Part shown: positions 8,750-18,226 of the stretch, in pieces
Numbering within the stretch: position 1 is the stretch's first letter
Layout of the letters: every line of letters starts with the position of its first letter
Assembly (NCBI GenBank): GCA_928724745.1
Contig: CAKMXJ010000020.1
Location: 248,001 to 312,000, forward strand
Origin: Anthracocystis setariae
Lineage: Eukaryota > Basidiomycota > Ustilaginomycetes > Ustilaginales > Ustilaginaceae
DNA length: 64,000 nt
Reading direction: 5' to 3'
The notes under the pieces: model-generated
Databases searched by the model: none
What the model saw: the letters and a program-made list of their open reading frames with translations, nothing else
What the model was told of the DNA's origin: nothing
Made by a program: the position numbers and the translations under genes

Positions 8750-10726
8750 CTAAGAAGCTGGAGCGGTAGCGTTCCACATCTGGCCGGCGACGATCAACTT
8801 CTTGACGGCCTCGCGACAAAAGATGACACCCATGTTTGTGGAGCAAATGCCGGCGGGACCACCCTGGTCGCCACCGCCAGACCTTTTCTTCCTATCTCCT
8901 AGCCTCCACCACCCGACGAGATTCGAGCTGTTCTTGGCAGGTGAAACCAGCGTTTGCCTCTGTTCGTCTGCCCATCCGTTGACGTCGGCGTGGATCCTCC
9001 AGAAGCTCGAGAGCACCGCGACAGGCCGTTTGGATAGCAAGTCGTGGTACTGTTGGGTGGAGTTGTTGAGTTGAACAAAGTTAGGGCTTGCGGTGCCGAG
9101 GTTGGCATCGAGACGTTCAAGCCAGGAGGACATGAGTAGTCTCGGGTTGGAGCCACCGGCGCCGTAGATTCGCCAACCTCCGCCGGCGAGGTCATGCTGC
9201 CATGCGGCGCGTGCGCGTACACCGGGCGCCAGAATGCGATCGACCACCGACTTGCCCTTGAGCAAACCGAGGATGCGCGTGATCGCAGTGGGTTCGACGA
9301 GGGCAGGGAGAAGGTCGTAGAAGAGGGAGCCAAAGATACCGTGAAGCGGAGCGTTGTAGCCGGCACGTGCGCCTGAATTGACGGCAACTTTGTCCGTGTA
9401 CCAGGAAGCCGGAGTCTCTGCATCGATATGGAGGAAGGAATGGACTAGTTCGGGATGCTGAACAGCAAAGTCTTGCGCGAAGAGATGGCCGTAGCCGGTG
9501 GAGACGATCATGAACTTGCCCAAAGACTCTGTGTGATTGCTCTTGTTGTGCTTGTTGTTTGGGTACTGAGGGATGTCTTGCAAATCGATCTGGTCGTGCT
9601 TCTTGAGGGCATGGTAGAGTGCTTCAGTGTGAAGGCGAACGGAAAAGGGTTGATAGACAAAGTCGGAATGACCATATCCGATACGGTCCCAGAAACAGAC
9701 GCGTTCAAGGGCGAGGTGGCCGTCTTGCCCGGCCCGGTTGTTAGGACCTGATCCAGCGACCATCTCGCGTAGGAACTGGGCAGCAATGACGCCTGAGACG
9801 CCTCGCTCGGACATGACAAGGGCGGTGGGAGTTACATGAGACGAAGTGTTACGCTTGAGGCCATCTGGCTGGGCTGGAGCGGACTCGCAGGCAAGATGAA
9901 GACGGAAGGAGACAGGATAAGGGTTAACATCGGCTGGGTCTTGGGGGTAGACGGGGCTGTTTGTGAGTGAAGTAGGGTGGACGAGAGTGAGGTTGCCGAG
10001 AGGCTTGAAGGCGGAATCGGCAGCATCGAGGACGAGATCGAAGGTGACGAGGGCGGCAGCTGCGGCGATGTTGAGGCAACCAAAGATGGCAAAGAAGAGC
10101 TTGAAACGTCTGGACCACTTTGCTTGAGCACGAGCGAGGGGGATTTGGGTGACGATGGGAGCGCCGACGTCGGGGTTGAGCGTGAATGGGATCTTTTGAT
10201 TTTGGAGATGGTGGGAAGAGAGCAAGGCCCAGAGGGTGGAGAGTAGGCATAAGCCAGCCGAAGCGAAGCCGAGATAGGAATGGGTCATGCGGAATTCTGG
10301 CACAGCAACAAGAAGGACGACATCGGCAACGGTGCAGCAGAGGACGAAAAGATGAAAAAAGTTGGTAGCTTGGGAGGCGAGTTCGAAGAAGAGCAGACCG
10401 GGTGCGAGCATAGCGATTGAAATGAGACAGAACCAGAAAGGGACGAGTGCAGGAGAGCGGTGGGGTGGGAGGAGCAATGGGATGGGCTCAAAGTAGTTGA
10501 TGAGGAGAAGGATGAGAAGGACGGTGACCGGGAGCAAGAGGAGGACGCCAAGGGAAAAGTAGAAGCGCAGGAACAAAGTGAGATAGGGAGACTTTCTCGC
10601 TCCTTGTACGGGAGGCGGTGGGGGAGGTTGAGGGATGGCGTGGTACTGCGAAGCTTGAGGCGACGAAGCGAGCAGGGGTTGTCGCTCCGTGTCTGGAGCC
10701 TGGAATGATGGCGATCGAGGCGCCAT
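8750..10726 (-). CDS. Polytopic membrane protein with degenerate alpha/beta-hydrolase-like domain
   Basis: The single-exon gene encodes 658 residues from the ATG at 10726; the frame continues upstream only from a TTG. A proline-rich N-terminus is followed by about five hydrophobic helices (roughly residues 48-76, 95-117, 122-144, 149-172 and 210-232). A lumenal or extracellular domain of about 400 residues with several N-glycosylation sequons follows. That domain reads like an alpha/beta hydrolase: a FWDRIGYGHSDF segment near 345-356 matches the usual strand and loop with Asp-Arg-x-Gly-x-Gly-x-Ser. The nucleophile elbow near 409-414 reads S-T-G-Y-G-H, where an active enzyme would have G-x-S-x-G-G. 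The serine position is therefore glycine, and the protein may be catalytically dead or use different chemistry. I do not recognise a characterised family name and propose no substrate. Confidence 0.72.
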   Translation of the reverse strand: MAPRSPSFQAPDTERQPLLASSPQASQYHAIPQPPPPPPVQGARKSPYLTLFLRFYFSLGVLLLLPVTVLLILLLINYFEPIPLLLPPHRSPALVPFWFCLISIAMLAPGLLFFELASQATNFFHLFVLCCTVADVVLLVAVPEFRMTHSYLGFASAGLCLLSTLWALLSSHHLQNQKIPFTLNPDVGAPIVTQIPLARAQAKWSRRFKLFFAIFGCLNIAAAAALVTFDLVLDAADSAFKPLGNLTLVHPTSLTNSPVYPQDPADVNPYPVSFRLHLACESAPAQPDGLKRNTSSHVTPTALVMSERGVSGVIAAQFLREMVAGSGPNNRAGQDGHLALERVCFWDRIGYGHSDFVYQPFSVRLHTEALYHALKKHDQIDLQDIPQYPNNKHNKSNHTESLGKFMIVSTGYGHLFAQDFAVQHPELVHSFLHIDAETPASWYTDKVAVNSGARAGYNAPLHGIFGSLFYDLLPALVEPTAITRILGLLKGKSVVDRILAPGVRARAAWQHDLAGGGWRIYGAGGSNPRLLMSSWLERLDANLGTASPNFVQLNNSTQQYHDLLSKRPVAVLSSFWRIHADVNGWADEQRQTLVSPAKNSSNLVGWWRLGDRKKRSGGGDQGGPAGICSTNMGVIFCREAVKKLIVAGQMWNATAPAS

Positions 10727-11489
10727 GTTGTCCAAGGTGGATGTGGTTTGCCGACAAGATCAGGGTGCTGCTTGTGTGGTGGTGTATCAGTTGTAAGACA
10801 GACAGATGGGCTGACGGCTGTCAAACAAGAGGATAGCACAAGACACAGTCACAGAGTGTGGGGAAACAGCAAAAAAAAAAAAGGCAAAGTGGAGGTAAGG
10901 ATTTAAAAATAATTCCAACTCTGTCATCATCAGCAAGCGACTACGCTCTAACACAGAAACTACACTTACTGTACTTGAGAATTTCATGTGGCGACTATTC
11001 AATTACCACGTGAACTGTACTGTACACTGTACTACTCACTGCTGTAAGATGAGAGAGTGAGAGTGTCACTTTGAGTTGTCGCACAATTGTGAATCGTGTC
11101 AACATGACCACTCTCACAACGCACGACCTGCATGTTTGCTTTTGAGAACGGTTCTCGACATTTCTTTGCCATGCCATCGCATCTCACCTTTACCTCCATC
11201 ACACGCTTTGATCGCTTTCTCTAGCTCAGCTGCCATCCTGCATTCAAACTTGCTCCTCGACCCGCAACCGCACTCACCTTGCCCAACAACCACCAACGAC
11301 CGCCCCACTTCATATCCGCATTCCGACACCGACACCAAGTTTGTCCCGCCATCCTCGTTGCATCTGTGTCTCCTTTGCTACATTTAGCCACAAACCGAGC
11401 ACCTCATCATACAAGCACGCACACATGTCCTAACCGCTTGCTTGCAGCATACATCTGCTCACCCTTGCCTTTGCGCTCGCTCCGCCGAC
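10727..11489. other. Divergent promoter region, membrane protein / nucleotide-sugar transporter
   Basis: This 763-bp 5'-5' region is AT-richer than the neighbouring genes, with an A-run near 10870 and repeated ACTGTAC-type words near 11010-11035. No gene or strongly supported motif is visible. Confidence 0.45.
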
Positions 11490-12848
11490 ATGGTTAGCAC
11501 CGTGTTTGGCCTGCCTCTCAAGCATGTCTCTCTCGCTGTCCTCACCCTACAAAACACCGCGCTCGGCGTCGTCATGCACCATAGCCGTGTCTCAGCACCC
11601 ATAGGAAAAGCCTACTTCTTTCCCACTGCCGTCCTCCTCACAGAGCTCCTCAAGTGTCTTATCTCGTTTGCCATCGCCGTCACATCCATACAACCTCACC
11701 ACTCCTCGCTCCCGCTTCCTTCCTCCTCCTCCTCCTCCTCCTCCTCCTCCTCGCCTGCACTCAACACCAACCCTAACCACTCCACCAAACACCAATCGCG
11801 CCCACTCACAAATCCCTCGCATACACTCCAACGCTCCAACCTCGAGCGCGTCTTGGACGACATCACCGCCCACGATTACTGGAAGCTCTCCATCCCTGCC
11901 TTTCTTTACGTCCTTCAAAACAACCTTCAATACGTTGCCGTCTCCAACCTCGAGCCACCCGTCTTCATCTGCGCCTACCAAATCAAGATCCTCACCACCG
12001 CCTTCTTCAGCATCCTCCTTCTCCGCAAAAAGATCGGCATGTGCCAATGGATGTCTCTCGGCATGCTCGCCATCGGCGTAGCCGTCGTTCAGATCCAGAG
12101 CAAATCCGTTTCCGGTCTCGTCCCCTTCGAGGTCCACACGCATGGCTACGGCTACTCTTCTGCCGGTCCCGCGGCCCATCTTCCTCCTCCGCCACCTCCA
12201 CCCCCCTTTGACGCCCATCGTGGAACACCACCCGAGCGTCTTCCAAACATGGGTTCCTTCCTCGCAGCTTCCGACGCCAAGCACTTTGCACAACTGCCGC
12301 CTTCCTCGCCTTCCTTTGAAGGCTCCCGCATCTCCATGAGCATGGAAGAAAGCGCCAAGGCCGAATCCCCCATGCAGCCCATGCTCGGCTTCCTCGCCGT
12401 CATTGCCGCTTGCTTCACTTCCGGTCTGGCAGGCGTCTACTTTGAGAAAGTGCTCAAGACCTCCTCCGCCAATCTGTGGGCGAGAAACGTGCAACTGTCG
12501 GCTTGGTCTTTGATACCCGCCGCTCTACCGGTTCTGCTCGAGATGCTTCGTCACGGTCCGGTTGCGCCCTTCCTCCATTTTGGTGCCAGTGCTTGGGCTA
12601 CCGTGGCGCTCCAAGTTACCGGCGGTTTGGCCGTCGCCATGGTCATCAAACACGCCGATAACATCTTGAAGGGGTTTGCAGTCAGTTTCAGCATCGTCCT
12701 CAGTTTCGGCTTCAGTGTGGCCTTCTTCAGCTTTCCCTTCACCGCTCCATTTGCGGCCGGGGTGGCGCTCGTGATTCTCAGCACACTGTCGTATTCCCGC
12801 GGCTCGTTCAAGTCGTTCAAGTTTCATCCCACGCGTTGGAGCGCTTAA
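11490..12848 (+). CDS. Nucleotide-sugar transporter, SLC35A family (Golgi)
   Basis: The product is a drug/metabolite-type transporter expected to exchange a UDP- or CMP-sugar for the nucleoside monophosphate across the Golgi membrane. The 452-residue frame starts at the ATG at 11490, in the context PLKHVSLAVLTLQNTALGVVMHHSR, which is the usual first helix of SLC35A proteins; the frame upstream has no better start. About ten hydrophobic segments are present, including the FICAYQIKILTTAFFS segment and LNVFLILL-like C-terminal helices. A serine run encoded by a (TCC)n tract, and a long proline/serine-rich cytoplasmic loop between about residues 220 and 295, are insertions relative to typical 330-residue members. 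UDP-galactose is the likeliest substrate by analogy with fungal Gms1, but the sequence does not settle it. Confidence 0.82.
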   Translation: MVSTVFGLPLKHVSLAVLTLQNTALGVVMHHSRVSAPIGKAYFFPTAVLLTELLKCLISFAIAVTSIQPHHSSLPLPSSSSSSSSSSSPALNTNPNHSTKHQSRPLTNPSHTLQRSNLERVLDDITAHDYWKLSIPAFLYVLQNNLQYVAVSNLEPPVFICAYQIKILTTAFFSILLLRKKIGMCQWMSLGMLAIGVAVVQIQSKSVSGLVPFEVHTHGYGYSSAGPAAHLPPPPPPPPFDAHRGTPPERLPNMGSFLAASDAKHFAQLPPSSPSFEGSRISMSMEESAKAESPMQPMLGFLAVIAACFTSGLAGVYFEKVLKTSSANLWARNVQLSAWSLIPAALPVLLEMLRHGPVAPFLHFGASAWATVALQVTGGLAVAMVIKHADNILKGFAVSFSIVLSFGFSVAFFSFPFTAPFAAGVALVILSTLSYSRGSFKSFKFHPTRWSA

Positions 12849-13001
12849 GACAGATGCCAAAGCTAGATCCGAATCCCCAGATTGTACTTTGCCCAATTTC
12901 ATGTTTGCATTTTCGTGATCAACGTTATCCAGGTTCTGAGTCTGCCGAGTTTCTTCTTTGGTTCCTCCAGGTGGGTCGGAGCACATCAAGCTGTCAGACG
13001 G

Positions 13002-13030
13002 GATTGATTGATTGATTGATTGATTGATTG
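13002..13030. repeat. (GATT)n tetranucleotide microsatellite
   Basis: About seven GATT units lie in the short convergent spacer between the nucleotide-sugar transporter and ORC1. It is a simple repeat. Confidence 0.9.
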
Positions 13031-13079
13031 CATGTTGAGCAGATGGATTGTCGACAGGTTGAAGTAGGTTTGGGGGAGA

Positions 13080-15941
13080 TTACAGCATCTTTCGGAGTCT
13101 TTCGTCGGGGTCGTGTTCAAAAGCGAGTCTGACTTCGTCCTCCTGGCAAGCGAGCATCAATCTGGCGAACCCAGCGGCTCTTCCCGTACCGGCACCTTGA
13201 CCTACACAGATCACCAGGCCCAAGCTCGATAGTGTGGCTAGTGGAGCGTTGAGCGCTGCATCATCGTCTGTGAACAAGCTGATGGCGTACATTCGACAGA
13301 TGGCTCGATGATGACTTGCAATGTCGCCCAGTTCGGCTTCAACCAATCCAGATCGACGCAGACACGATAGTAGCGATAGCAACAGGATTTTGGCGTGCAA
13401 CGGTAGCGAGAGGATATGACTCACCTTGCCCGATTTCACCATCGAGTCCAACACCGACTTCATATCCAGAATCGTCACCGGTTTCACCGCCGTGTCTGCA
13501 CCAGGCGTGAGCTTGGCTTTGGCTTCGACCAGCTCGATAGATCGTCGGCACACATCAAGCATCCTCCTCGCATCGCCGGAAACGTTAGACACCCGCTTTG
13601 AAACGTACGTAATCGCATCCACACTTAGCACATCCCTACATCCTCCGCCCTCGACCTCGATCTGCTCCTTGTCGGTAATGCCAAGACGAGACTTGACAAT
13701 CTCGACCAACTGCCGATCCGTATATGGCATAAACGTGATCCTGGTCATGCCCAACCGACTTGCCACCTTGGCATTCAGCGTCCTTTCCGGCAAATCCATC
13801 GTATTCGCCACCGCAATCACCACCAACCTCGACCCCCTAGTATTGGGCCAATTGAACATGTTGTACATCACATCCTGCCTCGCTGTCACCAGCTGATCCA
13901 ACTCATCCATCAATACCACCGTCGCCGCTCTTCCCGGACCCGCACCCACTCCCCCGCCTCCTGCTGCTCCGCCCATCTTGGCCCCTACGCGAGCGAAGTG
14001 CGAACTGAGCAACCCCAACGCCGTTTTCGGCGACGTACGCTGTCCGCCCGAAATCGCCGACCACAGCAACGTATACGCCTGCGAAGCGTCCGCAAGCTTC
14101 ATCCCGTTGATCTCGACAAACGAGAACGGATTCATCTCGTTCCTCTCCGCCCTAGCCGTCAGCGCTCGGATCACTTCCCTAACCGTAGCCGTCTTGCCCG
14201 TACCAGGCACACCGGAGACATAGACGCAGCCACCAATGCCTTCCTCGACCGCATCCTCAACGCACGCCATGATCTCTTCGTACTGATCCTCTCTGCACGG
14301 CAGCTGGTCCGGCGTGGCGCCTACATGCAGCAACTTCTTAGCCCTCTCCTGCGGCGTCATGGCGTCGTTGGCGTCGTTGGAGAGCAGCGAGAGTTTGGGC
14401 GGTCGAGATGGAAGCGTCGGGTGCGGGAGCGAACGAGCTTTCAACCCCATCAGGCGCGCTTTGGATCGAGGCGTGGCCTGCGCCTTGGCCGGGCTCGTCA
14501 AACCCAAAACCATCCTTTGCGGCGTGCTTAGCACTCGCCTCTTTGTAGGAGTCATCGGAGTGCCCTTGGCGCGTTTCTTGGGAGTGAGGTTGAATGTCTT
14601 TTCGAAATCGTCCTGGTCGTCTTCGTCTTCGGCTTCGCTGTTCGGGGCGGAAAAGTTGGAGCCTTGGTTGTCGGAACTCTCGGGGGTATCGGGATGACGA
14701 GCTTTGACGAGGAGGTTGTCTTCAACCTCAAACTCGTCTCCAGACTGGAAGCTATCATCCGAGGCGATGTCCGAGTCGGAAGAAAAGCCAGAATTGTTCT
14801 TGCGACGAGTCTGGCCCTTGGGACGGGCGATGCCGGCAGAGAGCGAAGTTTCCTTGCGTGGACGGCCGGGTCGACGTTTGGGCGTGTCTAGGTCGACGAC
14901 CGAAGTGGGTGTGACTGTGGAGCGCGCGCGTGACGGTTTGGAGGTGGATTCGGCTACAGAGGAAGGCGTCGATGCTCGTTTACTCGGCGTTGCGGGCGCT
15001 TCGGTGGAAGATGTGAGCGAGAGCGAGTCTCGATGTACTTGTTCGACCAGATCCTTGACACCTTGACCGTGTGAAGTTGCAATATCGGAAGAGTCATCCT
15101 TGAGGTCCCAGCCAGCTCCCTGTTTGCCCTTTTCGACGAGTTTGGTCCAGTCGATCTTCCAAAATAGCTCTCGATTCGGATCCACAGCTCGCTCGCAGAA
15201 CAAATGCGTGGGAAACGACTTGTTCTTGTACAGAGCATGATTCTTGGCGGGTTTCCTTTTTGGTGCTGTATTGTCTGCTGTGTTGTTGGAGAGCGCAGTG
15301 AGCGCCGATGATTCTTTGACCGCTTTCATGGCCTGAGAGCATTGCGCAGGATTGGAATGGACATGGACTTTAGCGATGATCTCATCCACATCGAAGGAAT
15401 AGTCGTGGAGCGAAGGACCAGCTTCGAAATTGTCTCCCTGCTTTCCTGATCTGGCACTGGTCTTTGTGCGACGAGTTGTGATGGAAGTTGCTTTGTGAGT
15501 GTAGTAGATCTCGTGGCGGGAAGTGATGCCGGCCATACGCTTCTTGGCCATGGTCGACATCCATTCTGGCCAATGAAGCAAGCGGCAAACACCAAAGATT
15601 TTGGTCTCTTCGTTTGCATCTTGCCATAGATGAGTCAAGACACCTGCCAGGGGAGCCTGGTACGAAGAAGGCAGGTAGATGACGTCTCCGATACGGAACT
15701 CTTCTGGCTGTAGAGTGAGCTTGGAGGTGGAGGGCGAAGATTTGCGGTAGCGAGGATCGCGGTTCTCGTCTTCATCATCATCGGAGGAGGAGTCGTCTTC
15801 CGGATCAGAGTTGGGGATAGATTCAGTCGGACGAGGAATGCGAGTGAATGCACGGTAATGGCTGGTAGAGGTACCAGGCTCGGAGGAGGGCAGCGGTTCG
15901 AGCGGCTCGAATGTATACGTTGGTGGTATGATTGGCGCCAT
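13080..15941 (-). CDS. ORC1: Origin recognition complex subunit 1 (BAH + AAA+ ATPase)
   Basis: ORC1 is the ATP-binding large subunit of the complex that marks replication origins and loads MCM. The intronless frame encodes 953 residues from the ATG at 15941. A BAH domain covers roughly residues 80-250 and a basic, disordered linker roughly 255-520, with an AT-hook-like RRPGRPRK near 356 and clustered SP/TP sites. The AAA+ module follows, with Walker A GVPGTGKT near 577-584, Walker B LMDELDQL near 677-684, sensor-1 AVANTMDLPE and the ORC/Cdc6 SRLGMTRITF segment. A winged-helix region ends the protein. A glycine-rich insertion sits just before Walker B. The length is close to that of other fungal Orc1 proteins. 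A possible MluI box lies in the shared promoter with the PDK gene. Confidence 0.95.
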   Translation of the reverse strand: MAPIIPPTYTFEPLEPLPSSEPGTSTSHYRAFTRIPRPTESIPNSDPEDDSSSDDDEDENRDPRYRKSSPSTSKLTLQPEEFRIGDVIYLPSSYQAPLAGVLTHLWQDANEETKIFGVCRLLHWPEWMSTMAKKRMAGITSRHEIYYTHKATSITTRRTKTSARSGKQGDNFEAGPSLHDYSFDVDEIIAKVHVHSNPAQCSQAMKAVKESSALTALSNNTADNTAPKRKPAKNHALYKNKSFPTHLFCERAVDPNRELFWKIDWTKLVEKGKQGAGWDLKDDSSDIATSHGQGVKDLVEQVHRDSLSLTSSTEAPATPSKRASTPSSVAESTSKPSRARSTVTPTSVVDLDTPKRRPGRPRKETSLSAGIARPKGQTRRKNNSGFSSDSDIASDDSFQSGDEFEVEDNLLVKARHPDTPESSDNQGSNFSAPNSEAEDEDDQDDFEKTFNLTPKKRAKGTPMTPTKRRVLSTPQRMVLGLTSPAKAQATPRSKARLMGLKARSLPHPTLPSRPPKLSLLSNDANDAMTPQERAKKLLHVGATPDQLPCREDQYEEIMACVEDAVEEGIGGCVYVSGVPGTGKTATVREVIRALTARAERNEMNPFSFVEINGMKLADASQAYTLLWSAISGGQRTSPKTALGLLSSHFARVGAKMGGAAGGGGVGAGPGRAATVVLMDELDQLVTARQDVMYNMFNWPNTRGSRLVVIAVANTMDLPERTLNAKVASRLGMTRITFMPYTDRQLVEIVKSRLGITDKEQIEVEGGGCRDVLSVDAITYVSKRVSNVSGDARRMLDVCRRSIELVEAKAKLTPGADTAVKPVTILDMKSVLDSMVKSGKVSHILSLPLHAKILLLSLLSCLRRSGLVEAELGDIASHHRAICRMYAISLFTDDDAALNAPLATLSSLGLVICVGQGAGTGRAAGFARLMLACQEDEVRLAFEHDPDERLRKML

Positions 15942-16162
15942 CTTGGAGACCGGAGCCCTGAGAGAGCGAGAGTGGTGTGATGAGTGAGTGATGAGCGGGA
16001 GGATAGTGTAGGGTGAGTGGTGGTTAGTGGCGGTGTGTGTGTGAAAATGTGAGTGGATTTCAACGTTGGCTGTGACTGTGACTGTTACTATGTTACACTG
16101 TTACTGTTTCACCAAACCAACACCAAATCCAAAAAAGAAACCGTTGCAGCTGAGCTGTGCCA

Positions 16163-16168
16163 ACGCGT
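16163..16168. promoter_or_regulatory. Candidate MluI cell-cycle box upstream of ORC1
   Basis: The hexamer ACGCGT lies 222 bp upstream of the ORC1 start codon and 253 bp upstream of the PDK start. In yeasts MBF binds this sequence to drive G1/S genes, including replication-licensing genes. A single hexamer can occur by chance, so this is a suggestion supported only by its position. Confidence 0.4.
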
Positions 16169-16194
16169 TTTGGCGTAAATTGCGATAATAATAA

Positions 16195-16211
16195 TTGATT
16201 TAATAAATCAA
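16195..16211. repeat. 17-bp AT-rich palindrome in the ORC1/PDK promoter
   Basis: TTGATTTA and its inverse TAAATCAA flank a single central A. It could be a binding site for a dimeric regulator or simply an AT-rich chance palindrome. Confidence 0.5.
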
Positions 16212-16420
16212 AATTGGGGACGCGATTTCACGGCGTTGGCGAAAATTAATCCGCACGAGAAGTGTGCACGTACCAGCAAACGAGTTCTAATCGAGTCAAA
16301 CCCTTATCACGGCACAGCACAGCACAGCACAACTTCCCGAACCACCACCACCGGCTCCAATTTTCACCATCATCTACAACTGCATCCGTCGTCAAGCTGG
16401 CAAGGCAACATCAAACAACC

Positions 16421-17890
16421 ATGCTTGCCCGCCGCACTGGCGCACGGACGCTTCGTGCTGGCTCGCCTTCCGTCCGAGCACATCATCGCACCATTTCATC
16501 TACTTGCAATATCAGCGAGAAGCGCTACTTTCCGCCACCAGAACCTTTCGCCCCAGCCAGTACCATCTCCATCGAGCCCTCGCCCTTCTCTACGTTTGGC
16601 GCCTCACCCGATCTGCTCACACACTACCTTTCGCTCAAGCCTGCACCTCTCACTCTGCGTCAGCTCATGGCCCAAGGTGGCAAACCTGGCCAGGCGCTCA
16701 CCCCGCAACAGCTCATCGTTTCAGCCCAGCATACCCACCGCGAACTCCCCATCCGTCTTGCTCGGCGTGTCGGTGGATTCCGTGCACTCCCTTTCATCGT
16801 CGGAAGCAATCCATTCATATCTCGAATCGCAAGGCTGTACGCATCCAGTTTCGAAACCTTGGTCAAATTCGGTCAGATCCAAACACAAGAAGACAACGTG
16901 CGCTTCACCGCCGTGATCGAGGATCTCGTCGCGGCACATGCACAGAATGTACCCACCTTGGCCAGGGGTTTCCAGGAATCCAGGAAATACATGGATGCCA
17001 GACAGATCTCGGCGTTCTTGGATGCAGCGATCCACTCGAGAATTGCCATTCGTATGATCGCCGAGCAACACTTGGCGCTGTCGGCGGCTTCAACCGGAGA
17101 TAGCTCCATATCACGACCCAAATCCAGCAACAATATAGACGACAAATATCACCTTGATCCTGACCTACCACCAGAGGGATCCAGCAGTCAGCCGCATCAC
17201 GAGTACGGTTCGCCCACCGCGGTAGGCATCATCGAGACGCAACTGTCGCCAGCTAGGATGACACGCATGTGCGCTGCATTCGTACGCGATCTGTGCGAGG
17301 GCACCCTCGGTGCAGCACCTGAACTCATCTTGCAAGGAGATTTGGACGTCACATATACCGGTGTGCCCGTACATCTCGAGTACGTCATGACCGAGCTGCT
17401 CAAAAACTCGTATCGTGCCACCACCGAAAACTTTTTCAAAACGCAACAAGCCGGCTCCAACTCGGTCTCGACCAAGATGCCACCGGTGATCGTCACCATT
17501 GCACAGTCGGCCAACCACGTTTCGCTGCGGATCCGCGATCAGGGTGGAGGCATTTCGCCGCAGAACCTGCCGCACGTGTTTTCGTACGCGTTCACCACGG
17601 CGGGCTCGAGTAGCGACTTGGAGGATGCAGAGGAGACCGGCGGTGGGCCGTATGCGATGCAGGCGGTGGCGGGCACGGGGGGCGATGCGCTTGCTGAGAT
17701 GGGCAAGATGGGTTTGGCGTCTGGGTTGGGTACCTTGGCCGGGTTGGGCTATGGTTTGCCCATGGCGAGGATCTATGCAGAGTATTGGAAGAACGGTAGT
17801 GCGTTGGATTTGGTTTCATTGTACGGGCATGGGTGTGATACGTTTGTCAAGCTGCCCAGGCATATCGAGTTGTCCAACACCGTCATTTGA
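16421..17890 (+). CDS. Mitochondrial pyruvate dehydrogenase kinase-family protein (GHKL)
   Basis: The 489-residue protein belongs to the mitochondrial PDK/BCKDK family, which phosphorylates the E1 alpha subunit of pyruvate or branched-chain 2-oxoacid dehydrogenase and switches it off. The N-terminus (MLARRTGARTLRAG...) is Arg-rich with no acidic residues for about 30 positions, as expected for a matrix targeting peptide. A four-helix regulatory domain spans roughly residues 60-220 and the GHKL ATPase domain roughly 265-480. The latter has N-box ELLKNSYRAT near 325-334, G1 box DQGGGI near 373-378 and G2 box GLGYGLPMAR near 442-450. An acidic and glycine-rich insertion lies between G1 and G2 (about 395-435). 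Whether pyruvate or branched-chain dehydrogenase is the target cannot be decided from these motifs. Confidence 0.9.
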   Translation: MLARRTGARTLRAGSPSVRAHHRTISSTCNISEKRYFPPPEPFAPASTISIEPSPFSTFGASPDLLTHYLSLKPAPLTLRQLMAQGGKPGQALTPQQLIVSAQHTHRELPIRLARRVGGFRALPFIVGSNPFISRIARLYASSFETLVKFGQIQTQEDNVRFTAVIEDLVAAHAQNVPTLARGFQESRKYMDARQISAFLDAAIHSRIAIRMIAEQHLALSAASTGDSSISRPKSSNNIDDKYHLDPDLPPEGSSSQPHHEYGSPTAVGIIETQLSPARMTRMCAAFVRDLCEGTLGAAPELILQGDLDVTYTGVPVHLEYVMTELLKNSYRATTENFFKTQQAGSNSVSTKMPPVIVTIAQSANHVSLRIRDQGGGISPQNLPHVFSYAFTTAGSSSDLEDAEETGGGPYAMQAVAGTGGDALAEMGKMGLASGLGTLAGLGYGLPMARIYAEYWKNGSALDLVSLYGHGCDTFVKLPRHIELSNTVI

Positions 17891-18226
17891 TTGCATTTTC
17901 CAGGAAAAGCTTCTTTTTGTCTCTCTCTCTCTCTCTCTCTCTGTTTTCACGTTTTCGATACCAGACTCACATCACACGCACAGCTCATCCGCTTTCGTTT
18001 TGTATTTGTACATTCACCATCACAGCCACCAATGCTACACACATCAAGCACTCGTCGAACAGTTTACCAGTAAACATGGGTTTCTTGTTCGCATTTACCA
18101 GCCGGAAAACGAGGGGGAGAGGGCGGCGGAGGGGGGACAAGTTTAGAAGAGATTAACGAACTACCAAGCGTGCAGCGGAGGTGGAAGGGGGGGAGGTTAT
18201 AAGAGCAAGATGATTCTGCGATGAGT
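17891..18226. other. Convergent spacer PDK / ATO transporter with (CT)n tract
   Basis: This 336-bp 3'-3' region contains a (CT)n tract at 17920-17942 and otherwise only short spurious frames. Confidence 0.5.

Larger units (their letters stand above)
15942..16420. other. Divergent promoter region ORC1 / PDK
   Basis: This 479-bp AT-rich 5'-5' region contains an ACGCGT box at 16163-16168, followed by a TTTTGGCG word, and a 17-bp palindrome at 16195-16211. A (CACAG)n-like run is present near 16313-16328. Confidence 0.55.

Noticed and set aside
8750..10735. Start of the hydrolase-like membrane protein at 10735
   Set aside because: That codon is TTG; the first ATG in the frame is at 10726.
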